DNA of 64,000 nucleotides from an uncultured Eubacteriales bacterium. Lineage in GTDB: Bacteria > Bacillota > Clostridia > Oscillospirales > Acutalibacteraceae. The notes under the pieces were generated by a model. The model worked only from the letters and a program-made list of their open reading frames with translations, had not been told where the DNA came from and ran no database searches. Below, piece by piece: positions 22,651 through 32,058 of the stretch. Position numbers and translations under genes: made by a program. Each line of letters begins with the position of its first letter. Position 1 is the first letter of the stretch. The DNA lies in contig CAJUDG010000001.1 in NCBI GenBank assembly GCA_910584745.1, forward strand, positions 124,001 to 188,000, written 5' to 3'.

Positions 22651-24719
22651 CAGTTGGTTATACCGCCGCCGCCGGTCCCCATGCCATCCTCATAGCTGCT
22701 GTCGCCGCTGCCGCTGTTATCGGGCTCGCCGCCGCTGCTGCTGGGCGGGGTGAACTCAAAGGTCTGGGTTATGGTGGCCTCCTTGGCGTCATAGTCGAAG
22801 GTAAGGTACATATAGTCCTTGCCCTCCAGCTGCACCACCACGGACTCCTGGCCGGAGGTGCCGGTATAGGTCAGATTGTACGAGCCGCTGTAGGCGGGGT
22901 TGACGGTCCTCTCGTCCACCAGGGTGCCGTTCTTATACACCTTGAGGTTAAGGTCCATATTCACGCCCGATGGCAGCTGGATGTCCTTGCTTATGGTCTT
23001 TGTAGAGCCCTTGCCGGAGCTTATGACTATATCCACCGTGGCCCCCTCTGACACCTTGGAGCCCGGGGCCGGGTTGGTGCTGACCACTGTATCGGCGGGC
23101 TGGGTGCTGGTGTCGTCAGAGGTGACGTTGCCGATCACCAGCTTCCTCTCCTTCAGCAGGGCCTCCACGTCGTACCGGGTCTTGCCCACAAGGTCGCCGG
23201 GTATATCCACCTTCTTTGTGGCGGGGCCCTTGCTTATCTTAAGGGTGATGGTGGTGCCCACGTCCACCATGCTCTTGGCCTGTGGGTCAGAGGCCACCAC
23301 ATGGCCCACCTTTATCTCGTCGTGGGCAACATCCTCACACTTGACCTTTAATTCAAGCTCCTTCAAAAGGGCAATGGCGTCGGCCTGGGAGTAGTCCTCC
23401 ATGTCAGGCACCTCGACCTGCTCCACCTTGCCGTTGACCATCAGGGTGACCTCAGAGCCCTTCTTCACCATTATCTTGGAGTTGGGGTTCTGCTGCATGA
23501 CCTCGCCGGGCTGCAGGTCCGGGTTATTGCCCTCGGTGCGCTTGAACTTGAAGTTCTCGCTGAACGTGGGGTCACTGAGTATATCGTCGTATATCATGCC
23601 CACAAAGTTAGGCATCTCTATCTGTTCGTCCTCCTTGGGCTCGAACAGGGTGTCGCTGTTGTTCCAAAGCCACACCGCTCCCACCGCCAGAAGCACGATG
23701 ATGGCCGCCGCTATAACGCCCTTTACGGCCATGGCCCCGCGGGCCCCCCGCTGAGAGCGCACATACTCCTCCTCATACTCATAGCTGTCGTTATAGCTGG
23801 GCTTGAACCGGGCGGAGTCGTAGGAGTCGATGTTCCTGGACGTGTCATAGTCCACCCGTCCGGCCTGCAGGTCATAGTGGAACACTATAGAGGGGTTCCG
23901 GCGGAAGCGGTCCATATCGTCCAGCATCTCCCCGGCGGACTGGAAGCGGTCCACGGGGTTCTTCTCCATGGCACGCATGGTTATCTGCTCAAGGCCCCGG
24001 GGCAGGTTGGGGTTGAGCTCCCTGGGCATGACGGGCTTTGCCTGCAGCTGCATAAGGGCCACGGACACGGCGTTGTCCGCCACAAAGGGCAGGCGGCCGG
24101 TGGTCATCTCATAGAGCATAACGCCCACGGAGTAGATGTCGGCCTTATTGGTGATATAGTCCCCCCTGGCCTGCTCGGGCGCGATATAGTGTACAGAGCC
24201 GATGGCCTTGTCGGTCATGGTCTGGGTCTCGCTCTGGGAGAACCGGGCGATGCCGAAGTCCGTCACCTTTATGGAGCCGTCCTGTAAGAGCATCACGTTC
24301 TGGGGCTTTATATCCCGGTGGATTATCCCCTTCTCGTGGGCGTGCTCAAGGGCCATCAGTATCTGGGTGGTGAAGTGCAGGGCCTCGTCCAGACGGATGA
24401 CGCCCTCCTGGTCGATGTACTGCTTAAGGGTTATGCCGTCGATATACTCCATGACGATATACTGTAACCTGTCGCCGAAGCTCACGTCGTACACATCCAC
24501 GATATTGGGGTGTGACAGGACGGTTATGGCCTTGGCCTCGTTGCGGAACCTTCTCAGGAACTCGCTGTTGTTTGAAAACTCGTCCTTGAGTATCTTGATG
24601 GCGACCCAGCGGTCCTCCACCCTGTCATAGGCCCTGTACACGCAGGCCATGCCGCCCACGCCCACCAGGTTGTGTATCTCATACTTTCCGTCCAAACGCT
24701 TGCCGATATACTTATCCAT
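22650..24719 (-). CDS. prkC: PASTA-domain serine/threonine protein kinase
   Basis: 689 residues. Kinase domain (about 10-275) with GVGGMACVYRAYDR, catalytic HRDIKPQNVM, DFG and APEQARG. A transmembrane helix (IAAAIIVLLAVGAVWLW, about 337-353) leads to three PASTA repeats (about 375-575), each near 67 residues, which bind peptidoglycan fragments outside the cell. The tail after 580 is a Ser/Thr-rich domain ending SSSGGEPDNSGSGDSSYEDG. PrkC couples wall status to growth, translation and spore germination. It is followed by rsgA and preceded by its phosphatase, 24 bp apart. Confidence 0.93.
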   Translation of the reverse strand: MDKYIGKRLDGKYEIHNLVGVGGMACVYRAYDRVEDRWVAIKILKDEFSNNSEFLRRFRNEAKAITVLSHPNIVDVYDVSFGDRLQYIVMEYIDGITLKQYIDQEGVIRLDEALHFTTQILMALEHAHEKGIIHRDIKPQNVMLLQDGSIKVTDFGIARFSQSETQTMTDKAIGSVHYIAPEQARGDYITNKADIYSVGVMLYEMTTGRLPFVADNAVSVALMQLQAKPVMPRELNPNLPRGLEQITMRAMEKNPVDRFQSAGEMLDDMDRFRRNPSIVFHYDLQAGRVDYDTSRNIDSYDSARFKPSYNDSYEYEEEYVRSQRGARGAMAVKGVIAAAIIVLLAVGAVWLWNNSDTLFEPKEDEQIEMPNFVGMIYDDILSDPTFSENFKFKRTEGNNPDLQPGEVMQQNPNSKIMVKKGSEVTLMVNGKVEQVEVPDMEDYSQADAIALLKELELKVKCEDVAHDEIKVGHVVASDPQAKSMVDVGTTITLKISKGPATKKVDIPGDLVGKTRYDVEALLKERKLVIGNVTSDDTSTQPADTVVSTNPAPGSKVSEGATVDIVISSGKGSTKTISKDIQLPSGVNMDLNLKVYKNGTLVDERTVNPAYSGSYNLTYTGTSGQESVVVQLEGKDYMYLTFDYDAKEATITQTFEFTPPSSSGGEPDNSGSGDSSYEDGMGTGGGGITN

Positions 24720-24743
24720 AAATGCTTATCCCCCGACTTTCTG

Positions 24744-25481
24744 TCATATATTATCTACCACGGCTATGGTGATATTGTCCGACCCGCCGCTGTCTATAGC
24801 AAATCTGATGAGTTCATGGATCAGAGCCCCGCTGTCACCGCTGTGCCTGTCGGTATACTCCTCCAAAAGGTCCTCGTCCGCATAATTCGTCAGCCCGTCC
24901 GTACAGGCCAGGGCCATATCCCCGGCGGCAAAATCCCACGCGGCATAGTCCACGTTCACATCGTCGTGCACCCCCAGCACCCGGGTGATGATGTTCCTGC
25001 GCGGGTGCGTTCGGGCCTCCTCCTTGGTTATCTGGCCGAAATTCACCAGATTCTGTACATAAGAATGGTCCATAGTCAGCTGTCTTATGCCGTCCCTGCT
25101 CTTTAAATACGCCCTGCTGTCCCCCACATGGGCCACGTACAGCCTGTTCTTCACCGCCAGCATGACCACCGCCGTGGTGCCCATGCCCTGCAGTCCGGCC
25201 TCCTCGGCGGCCCGCTGATATATCGCCGTATTGGCCCGCAGCACCGCGTTAATTATCATGCTTTTGATGTTCCCCGGGCTCATGTTCTCCTTATATCCGC
25301 TCTTTAAAAGCTCCTCTATACGCTCTACGGCAATGGCACTGGCGATGTTGCCGCCATTGGCCCCGCCCATGCCGTCACAGACAACGGCCCAGGCGCCGCC
25401 CCCGGGGAATAGCCCGCAGCTGCAGGCGTCCTGGTTCGAGCTGCGCACCGCGCCGGTGTCCGTAGCGAAATCAACCTTCAT
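24744..25481 (-). CDS. prpC: PP2C-family protein serine/threonine phosphatase
   Basis: 245 residues from MKVDFATDTGAVRSSNQDAC, the usual start of bacterial PP2C. Metal-binding motifs are VVCDGMGGANGGNIAS, VGDSRAYL, ACTDGLTNY and GSDNITIAVV. It reverses phosphorylation by PrkC. It overlaps the end of rlmN by 11 bp and precedes prkC, the standard order. All catalytic aspartates expected for the family appear present. Confidence 0.92.
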   Translation of the reverse strand: MKVDFATDTGAVRSSNQDACSCGLFPGGGAWAVVCDGMGGANGGNIASAIAVERIEELLKSGYKENMSPGNIKSMIINAVLRANTAIYQRAAEEAGLQGMGTTAVVMLAVKNRLYVAHVGDSRAYLKSRDGIRQLTMDHSYVQNLVNFGQITKEEARTHPRRNIITRVLGVHDDVNVDYAAWDFAAGDMALACTDGLTNYADEDLLEEYTDRHSGDSGALIHELIRFAIDSGGSDNITIAVVDNI

Positions 25482-26514
25482 AACCGTTCCCTCCTTTATG
25501 TTTTCGGCGAAGCTGCCCGCAGGAAGCCTCGATATCTGCTCCAAGTGTCCTTCTGACCGTGGCCGTGCACCCGCCGCGCTCTAAAATGCTTATAAACCGC
25601 TTCTGGCGGGCAATATCGCTTTTCCTGTACCCCGCCCCGGTCACATCGTTCACCGGGATAAGGTTCACATGTGCGGGCATCCCCCGAAGCCTTGAGGAGA
25701 GCTCCATGGCGCAGCGGTCGCTGTCGTTGACCCCGCTTATCATGGCGTACTCGAAGGATATCCGCCGCCCGGTCTTCTTTGCGTAAAATCGGCAGGCCTT
25801 CAACAGCTCCTCCACGTTCCAGCGTTTATTAACGGGCATTGTCCTGTTTCTTATCTCATCGTTTGGCGCGTGCAGCGAGACGGACAGGGTAAGCTGAAGC
25901 TTCTTTTCCGCCAGCTCATATATCCGGTCCACTATGCCGCAGGTGGAGAGGGAGATATGCCTCATGCCGATATTCATGCCCTCAGGGCTTGACACCAGCT
26001 CTAAAAACCGCAGCACGTTCTCATAGTTATCCAGGGGCTCGCCCATACCCATCAGCACCACGTTTGAGATGCGGATATCCTCGTCAAGCTGCGCCGCCTG
26101 TATCTGGCTCAACATCTCAGAGGGCAGCAGGTCCCTTGAAAAGCCGCTCTTGCCCGTGGCGCAGAAGCTGCAATTCATCTTGCAGCCCACCTGGGTGGAG
26201 ATACAGATGGAGTACCCATGGCGATAGTTCATCAGCACCGATTCTATAAGCTCCCCGTCGTTCAGCTGAAAAAGATATTTGACAGTGCCGTCCTTCGACA
26301 CCCTTTTCTGCACCGCCCTGGCCCGGGCTATCTCATAGCGCTCTGAAAGCATCAGGCGCAGGTCCTTGGAGATATCCGTCATCTCCTCGAAGCTTTCGGC
26401 CCCTCTATGCAGCCAGCTGAACACCTGCCCCGCGCGGAATCTTGGGAGCCCGGCGCAGGACAGCTCCTCCTGCAGCTCCTTAAGGGTCATAGATTTGATG
26501 TCCTTCTTATCCAA
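25471..26514 (-). CDS. rlmN: 23S rRNA (A2503-C2)-methyltransferase
   Basis: 347 residues from a TTG start (DKKDIKSMTLKELQEEL), chosen because RlmN proteins commonly begin with this 'DKKDIKSLT' block. The radical SAM motif is CKMNCSFC in TQVGCKMNCSFCATGKSGFS. Other family blocks are ISNVVLMGMGEPLDNYENVL, HISLSTCGI and the resolving cysteine near the end (ASCGQLR). It methylates A2503 of 23S rRNA and A37 of some tRNAs. It lies 10 bp after rsmB. Confidence 0.92.
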   Translation of the reverse strand: MDKKDIKSMTLKELQEELSCAGLPRFRAGQVFSWLHRGAESFEEMTDISKDLRLMLSERYEIARARAVQKRVSKDGTVKYLFQLNDGELIESVLMNYRHGYSICISTQVGCKMNCSFCATGKSGFSRDLLPSEMLSQIQAAQLDEDIRISNVVLMGMGEPLDNYENVLRFLELVSSPEGMNIGMRHISLSTCGIVDRIYELAEKKLQLTLSVSLHAPNDEIRNRTMPVNKRWNVEELLKACRFYAKKTGRRISFEYAMISGVNDSDRCAMELSSRLRGMPAHVNLIPVNDVTGAGYRKSDIARQKRFISILERGGCTATVRRTLGADIEASCGQLRRKHKGGNGYEG

Positions 26515-26524
26515 GCTTTTGCCC

Positions 26525-27871
26525 CTATCCTGTCCTTTTTCGGAAGGCCGCCACGAAAAACCCATCCGACGCTCCCGCGAAGGGCATCATGGTCAGCATA
26601 TATTCCGGCTCCTCTATGCTTCGCCGGACGCCAATATCTATATTCATCGGCTCATAACCGTTATTTTCCAGTAAAAACCTCTCTGCCACAGCGGAGTTCT
26701 CCGCCGGGTCCAAAGTGCACGTAGAGTACAGCAGCAGCCCGCCGGGCTTTACGTGCCGTGAAGCGCTCTGCAATATAGTATATTGCAGTTCTGGCAAATC
26801 CTGCAATGACTTTAGATCCTTATAGCGTATCTCCGGCTTTCTCTTTATCACCCCAAAGCCCGAGCAGGGCACGTCGCACAGAACTTTATCGGCCTGTGGA
26901 ACTCCCTCAAGCACCTTGGCGGCGTCGCCCGGCCTGGCAGTTATATTCCCAAGGCCCAGCCGCTCGGCCCCGTCCTTTATCAGGTCCACCCTCTTTTCAT
27001 GCAGGTCAAAGGCGTACACCTTACCCTCCGGGCCAATCTCCTGGGCTATGGTAAAGGTCTTCCCTCCCGGAGCGGCGCAGCAGTCGCATACGGTCTCTCC
27101 GGGCCTTGGGTCCAGGGCCCGGCACACCCACTGGGCCGAAAGGTCCTGGACGTGGAACATACCCTTTTTGAACTGCTCAAGGCTGTCCGGCGCGCCGCAG
27201 TTTTCCAGCGCCGCCGCGTATGGAAGCTCTTTAACTGGGTTCAGTTTTACTCCGTCTTCTTTCAGCGATAGCCCGAGCTCCTCAACGCTGCATTTCATTT
27301 TGTTTACGCGTATGAACAGCTCCGGCCTTTCGGACAGGCTGTCAAGTATCTGAACTGTGGCCGCCCTGCCGTAGCCCTCTATCCAAAGCTTTATCAGACA
27401 CTCTGGGACAGAGTACCTGATGCTCAGCGCCTTCAAACTGTCGCCGCCCGGCAGCTCTATCCCTTCCCTCTTTCTAATCAGCCCCCGCAAAACGCCGTTG
27501 ACAAACCCAGCCAACTGAGTCTTGCCAAGGGACTTTACCGCCCGGACCGTCTCGTTGACTGCCGCCGAATCGGGGACCCGGTCCATAAAAAGTATCTGGT
27601 ACGCCCCGCAGCGTATGGCCATAAGCACCATGGGGTCCGGCTTTCTCCCGGGACTGCTCAGACACCGTGAGATATAGTAGTCCAGGGTCAGCCGCTTTTC
27701 CAGAACTCCGTAGAAAATGGCCGAGACCAGGGCTTTATCCATTTTATTCAGTCCCGCGCCGTCCAGGGCATGGTCCAAAACGATGTTGGAATACCCAGAG
27801 CCCTGTTCGACCTGCATAAGCGCCTGCAACGCGACGGTCCTGGCGGTTTGATGTGGTTTCGGCATTTTCAC
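26525..27871 (-). CDS. rsmB: 16S rRNA (cytosine-967-C5)-methyltransferase
   Basis: 448 residues: an N-terminal NusB-like helical domain (TARTVALQALMQVEQGSGYS, about 8-130) and a C-terminal Rossmann methyltransferase. CDCCAAPGGKTFTIAQEIG binds SAM; VLCDVPCSGFGVIKRKPEI holds one catalytic cysteine and YSTCTLDPAENSAV the other. It methylates C967 of 16S rRNA. Order fmt-rsmB-rlmN is the standard one. Confidence 0.93.
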   Translation of the reverse strand: MKMPKPHQTARTVALQALMQVEQGSGYSNIVLDHALDGAGLNKMDKALVSAIFYGVLEKRLTLDYYISRCLSSPGRKPDPMVLMAIRCGAYQILFMDRVPDSAAVNETVRAVKSLGKTQLAGFVNGVLRGLIRKREGIELPGGDSLKALSIRYSVPECLIKLWIEGYGRAATVQILDSLSERPELFIRVNKMKCSVEELGLSLKEDGVKLNPVKELPYAAALENCGAPDSLEQFKKGMFHVQDLSAQWVCRALDPRPGETVCDCCAAPGGKTFTIAQEIGPEGKVYAFDLHEKRVDLIKDGAERLGLGNITARPGDAAKVLEGVPQADKVLCDVPCSGFGVIKRKPEIRYKDLKSLQDLPELQYTILQSASRHVKPGGLLLYSTCTLDPAENSAVAERFLLENNGYEPMNIDIGVRRSIEEPEYMLTMMPFAGASDGFFVAAFRKRTG

Positions 27872-27900
27872 TGTAGTCCTTTCCGGGTCATTCTGTAGCT

Positions 27901-28821
27901 CTATTCAAACCGGGCGCCATCTGTCAGGGGGTGCCCCAAGAGATAGTCTCTCCCGCTCATGCGCTTTCCCGTGTCCGCCTGCAGTTCCGTTATCCTCAGC
28001 ATCCCCTGCCCGCAGGCCGCCGCAAGTTCGCCGTCGATATTATGGGCCGTGCCGGGCTCGCCCTTACCGTCTATGACCTGCGATGCCAGCAGCTTTACGC
28101 GCTTTCCGTCCAGAACAGCCGCCGCACAGGGCCAGGGGTTCAGGCCCCTTATCCTGTCGTGTATGCGCCCCGCGGGCTCACTCCAGTCGATAGCCGACAT
28201 CTCCTTTTTAAGCATCGGGGCCACGGTGGCCTCCGCCCCGTCCTGGGGCACAGGCTCCAGCTCCCCCCGCTCAAGCTTATCGAGGGTCTCAGTAAGCAGC
28301 TTTGCACCCATAAGCTTCAGCCGGTCGAACAGCTCCCCGGCGGTCTCCTCCGTGCCTATCTGCGTCTCAGACTTTAAGAGCATATCCCCGGTGTCCATGC
28401 CCTCGGCCATGAACATGGTGGTGACCCCTGTGGTCTTCTCGCCGTTGATGACCGCCCACTGTATTGGGGCCGCCCCCCGGTACTTCGGCAGCAGCGAGCC
28501 GTGCACATTTATGCACCCGAGCCTTGGCACAGAGAGCACACCCGGCGGCAGCAGCTTTCCGTATGCCACCACGATTATCGCGTCCGGCTCAAGCTCCGCT
28601 ATGGACCTCTGCACGGCCTCGTCCCTCAGGGTATCCGGCTGGAACACCGGCAGGCCGTGACATAGCGCCAGCTCCTTCACCGGCGGCGGCTGCAATTTAT
28701 GCCCCCGCCCCTTGGGCTTATCCGGCTGGGTAAAAACCGCGCATATATCGTCGCCCCGGTCCAAAAGGGCCTGTAAGGACGGCACGGCGAAGTCCGGCGT
28801 GCCCATAAAGATCACCCGCAT
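27901..28821 (-). CDS. fmt: Methionyl-tRNA formyltransferase
   Basis: 306 residues. MRVIFMGTPDFAVPSLQALL starts the formyl-transfer domain; INVHGSLLPKYRGAAPIQWA and the catalytic Asp in GMDTGDML follow, then a C-terminal OB-like domain (about 205-306). The enzyme formylates initiator Met-tRNA with 10-formyl-tetrahydrofolate. It lies 12 bp after def, the enzyme that later removes the formyl group. Confidence 0.94.
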   Translation of the reverse strand: MRVIFMGTPDFAVPSLQALLDRGDDICAVFTQPDKPKGRGHKLQPPPVKELALCHGLPVFQPDTLRDEAVQRSIAELEPDAIIVVAYGKLLPPGVLSVPRLGCINVHGSLLPKYRGAAPIQWAVINGEKTTGVTTMFMAEGMDTGDMLLKSETQIGTEETAGELFDRLKLMGAKLLTETLDKLERGELEPVPQDGAEATVAPMLKKEMSAIDWSEPAGRIHDRIRGLNPWPCAAAVLDGKRVKLLASQVIDGKGEPGTAHNIDGELAAACGQGMLRITELQADTGKRMSGRDYLLGHPLTDGARFE

Positions 28822-28833
28822 GGCGCTCCTCCT

Positions 28834-29319
28834 TTACTCCTGCTCTTTTTGCAGCTGCTCTATCTCCTCGGGGGTGAGCATCCTGCTGGCCTTGTCCGTA
28901 AACACCGTCCCGTGCAGGTGGTCCACCTCATGGCAGATACACCTTGCGAAAAGGTCCTCTGCGGCAGTCTCGAACCACTTGCCCTTGCGGTTCTGGGCCC
29001 TGACTACCACCTTCCTGGGCCTTGTCACCATGCCCCACTCGTTGGGCAGTGACAGGCAGCCCTCGGCCCCGGTCTGCTCCCCCTCGAAGGAGAGTATCTC
29101 CGGGTTGATGAGCTCCACCAGCCCGTCGCCCACGTCGATGACGCATACCTGCCTCAAGACCCCCACCTGGGGTGCGGCCAGCCCTGCGCCGTTGGCCTCG
29201 TAGAGCGTGTCCTGCATATCGTCCAGCAGCTGGCGGAGCTTATGGTCGAATTTCTCCACCGGGCGGCACTCCTTCTTCAAGATATCCTCCCCAAACTGGA
29301 CTATGTTTCTGATCGCCAT
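28834..29319 (-). CDS. def: Peptide deformylase
   Basis: 161 residues from MAIRNIVQFGEDILKKECRP. The three family motifs are GLAAPQVG, EGCLSLPNEWG (zinc- or iron-binding Cys) and CHEVDHLHGTVF (HExDH). It removes the N-formyl group from nascent proteins. The in-frame ATG four codons earlier is less likely because MAIRxI is the usual start. It sits between priA and fmt. Confidence 0.93.
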   Translation of the reverse strand: MAIRNIVQFGEDILKKECRPVEKFDHKLRQLLDDMQDTLYEANGAGLAAPQVGVLRQVCVIDVGDGLVELINPEILSFEGEQTGAEGCLSLPNEWGMVTRPRKVVVRAQNRKGKWFETAAEDLFARCICHEVDHLHGTVFTDKASRMLTPEEIEQLQKEQE

Positions 29320-29353
29320 TAGAATGGTCACTTCCCTTTCTCAACTTGTTCCT

Positions 29354-31801
29354 CTATATGATACGGTCCGGATTCGGGTCCGCGTAGACCGTCACCTGCT
29401 GGAATTCCTTGAGCCCAGCAAAGCCTATGAGCAGTCTTGCTATCATCTCCCGAAACCTTGGGCCGTTTTGGCACTTTATTATGAGCTTATAGCGGTATTT
29501 CCCGCTCATCCTGGCCACCGCCGCCGGCGACGGGCTCAGCACCCTCAGCGGCAGCCCGGCGTATTCGCCCCTTGCAAGGCTTTCAAGCTCCTGCAAAAAC
29601 CTTCTTGAAGCCCCCCTTGTGAGCTTCTCGTCCCCGCCCACAAAGCCGACGACCAGCAGGTCCACAAATGGCGGGTACAGCAGCGCCCTCCTATAGGCCA
29701 GCTCCCTTTTGGCAAAGCCGAAATAGTCCTGCTTCGCGGCCAGCCCCAGCACCGGGTTCTCCGGCGCGAAGGTCTGTATCACCGCCCGGCCCGGAAGCTT
29801 TCCCCGGCCCGCCCGGCCCACCACCTGGGTCAATAGGTCAAAGGTGCGCTCGCTGCTCCTGAAATCGTCGCCGTAAAGGGTCTGGTCCGCCGATATTACC
29901 CCCACCAGGGTCACGTTCTCAAAGTCGAGCCCTTTCGCCACCATCTGGGTGCCCACCATAACGTCGTACTCCCCCCGGGCGAACTCCTGAAGGCTCCGCT
30001 CCAGGGAGTACCGGCCCGACATGGAGTCGGTGTCCACCCGCAAGATCCTGGCCTTTGGCAGCAGCTCTCTCAGCTGCTCCTCGGCCTTCTGGGTGCCCAG
30101 CCCTCTAAAGGCAATGCCCTCGCTGCCGCAGGAGGGGCACTTTTTCATAAGCGGCACCGAGTACCCGCAGTAGTGGCACATAAGGCGGCGGTTCGCGGTA
30201 TGATATGTCAGCGAAATGCTGCAGTTTGGGCAGCTTATGACCTCCCTACAGCTTCGGCAGCTTGCGAAAGTATGGTATCCACGGCGGTTCAGCAGCACGA
30301 TGGACTGCTTGCCCCGCCGGAAGTTCTCTATCAGGGCCTCTCCCAGGGCCATGCCCACGGCATGTTCGCTGCCGGGATGGTCCTCCCAGTTCATGTCAAC
30401 AAGCTCCACCTGGGGCATGGAGGCCGGGCCGAACCGGTCCTCAAGCTTATGAAAGCGGAACCTGCCCTCCCGGGCCATGTGGAAGGTCTCCACCGATGGC
30501 GTGGCCGACGACAGCAGACAGAAGCCGCCGGCCTTTGCGCAGCGGTATCGGGCCACCTCCCTGGCGTCATAGCGGGGACTGGACTCGGACTTATAGGTGT
30601 GCTCCTGCTCCTCGTCGATGACGATAAGGCCCAGCTTTTGCACCGGCGCGAACACCGCAGAGCGGGTCCCCACCGCTATCCTGGCCCGGCCCTGCCGCAC
30701 CCTTTTCCACTCGTCCATGCGCTCGCCCAGGGACAGGCCGCTGTGGAACACGGCCACCTGGTCCCCGAACCGGCGCTGGAACTGGCGCAGGGTCTGGGGG
30801 GTCAGGGATATCTCCGGCACCATCACGATAACTCCCCGGCCCTTTGCCAGCACGTGGTCGATAAGCTTTAGGAATACTGAGGTCTTGCCGCTGCCCGTCA
30901 CGCCGTACAGAAGGGCGCAGCGGCTGCCCTCCCTGGCGTTCTCATATTCTTCGGTTAGCTCCTCCAGCACCTTCTGCTGGCTATCGGACAGCACCAGATC
31001 GTCCTGCCCACCGTCCTCCGCAGCAAGCGTCTCGGGCCGCCGGTAGACCTCATACTGGAAGGCCTCCGCCGCGCCCTTCTCGCAGAGAGCCCTGACTATG
31101 GCCGGGGAGGCCCCGGTAAAGTAGCAGAGCTCCTTCTCCGACACCTCGCCAACGCCGGACAGCACCTCGTACACTTCGCTCTGTCTTTTGGTCAGCTTGC
31201 CGTCAAAGCCCGGTATGGGCCGCACCATCTTGGAGACCGCGTCCTTCACCCGGCTCGTGGCAAGGTTCACCCGGCAGACGACGCCGCGCTTTTGCAGGGC
31301 CTTGAACTCAGGACACTCCCTGGTTATGCCAAGGGCGGCGGAGAGCTTCTCCATGGGCATTGCCCGGCCGTGGGAGCGAAGGGCCATGATTATCTGCCAG
31401 GAGAGCCCGTCGTAGCTCTCGCGGTCAAAGTCGGTAAAGTCCGCGCCCAGCACATAGCTGTCCTTAAGCCTGAACTGTAAGCCCGCCGGGATCATCAGCC
31501 TGACCGCCTCAAAAAGGGTGCAGAAATACCGGTTTTTCATCCAGACAGCCAGGCCAAGGCCATCCCGGTCCAGTATGGGCTCCCGGTCCAGCACGGAATA
31601 TACGGGCTTTATCCCGTCGCCCTCCTGGCCCTCCAGGTCGAAGACCATGCCCACCCTCTCGCGGTTCCCGGCTCCGAAAGGCGCCGTCACCCGCACACCG
31701 GGCCGCACTCTCTCCTCAAGCTCCTCCGGCACCAGATAGGTGAACAGCTTATCGAAGTGATAGACCGTATTCTCCACCGCTATTCGGGCAAGGACGCTCA
31801 T
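29354..31801 (-). CDS. priA: Primosomal replication restart helicase PriA
   Basis: 815 residues. An N-terminal DNA-binding domain (about 1-190) is followed by a helicase core with Walker A GVTGSGKTSVF and the motif II variant VIDEEQEHTYK. Eight zinc-binding cysteines lie in CRSCREVISCPNC, CHYCGYSVP and CPSCGSEGIAFRGLG. VGTQMVAKGLDFENVTLVGV and VVGRAGRGKLPGRAVIQTF are motifs V and VI. It reloads the replisome at stalled forks. Overlaps rpoZ by 4 bp; coaBC, often placed between them in Firmicutes, is missing. Confidence 0.94.
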   Translation of the reverse strand: MSVLARIAVENTVYHFDKLFTYLVPEELEERVRPGVRVTAPFGAGNRERVGMVFDLEGQEGDGIKPVYSVLDREPILDRDGLGLAVWMKNRYFCTLFEAVRLMIPAGLQFRLKDSYVLGADFTDFDRESYDGLSWQIIMALRSHGRAMPMEKLSAALGITRECPEFKALQKRGVVCRVNLATSRVKDAVSKMVRPIPGFDGKLTKRQSEVYEVLSGVGEVSEKELCYFTGASPAIVRALCEKGAAEAFQYEVYRRPETLAAEDGGQDDLVLSDSQQKVLEELTEEYENAREGSRCALLYGVTGSGKTSVFLKLIDHVLAKGRGVIVMVPEISLTPQTLRQFQRRFGDQVAVFHSGLSLGERMDEWKRVRQGRARIAVGTRSAVFAPVQKLGLIVIDEEQEHTYKSESSPRYDAREVARYRCAKAGGFCLLSSATPSVETFHMAREGRFRFHKLEDRFGPASMPQVELVDMNWEDHPGSEHAVGMALGEALIENFRRGKQSIVLLNRRGYHTFASCRSCREVISCPNCSISLTYHTANRRLMCHYCGYSVPLMKKCPSCGSEGIAFRGLGTQKAEEQLRELLPKARILRVDTDSMSGRYSLERSLQEFARGEYDVMVGTQMVAKGLDFENVTLVGVISADQTLYGDDFRSSERTFDLLTQVVGRAGRGKLPGRAVIQTFAPENPVLGLAAKQDYFGFAKRELAYRRALLYPPFVDLLVVGFVGGDEKLTRGASRRFLQELESLARGEYAGLPLRVLSPSPAAVARMSGKYRYKLIIKCQNGPRFREMIARLLIGFAGLKEFQQVTVYADPNPDRII

Positions 31802-32007
31802 TCTTCCTCTAGGTTCTCCGGCTCGACTATCCGGCAGCGGTCCTGGACGAAGTCCTGCACGGCCATGTCCACCGGCTTGTCGATGAGCTTGACCCCCTCG
31901 TTCTCCGCCTTTTCGGATATCTGCCGGGCCCGCTTGGCCACGGCGATGACCAGGGAATACTGATTCATATGCGGGGTCTTGATGATATTTGCGGATGGCT
32001 TAAGCAT
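31798..32007 (-). CDS. rpoZ: RNA polymerase omega subunit
   Basis: 69 residues: MNQYSLVIAVAKRARQISEK is the conserved core of omega that wraps the beta' tail, followed by an acidic C-terminus. It aids RNA polymerase assembly. Located between gmk and priA, the standard place, and coupled ATGA to priA. Confidence 0.88.
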   Translation of the reverse strand: MLKPSANIIKTPHMNQYSLVIAVAKRARQISEKAENEGVKLIDKPVDMAVQDFVQDRCRIVEPENLEEE

Positions 32008-32058
32008 ACTTGCAACACGTTCCTTTCACAATTAGTTTTATTCAGCTGCCCCTTCAGG

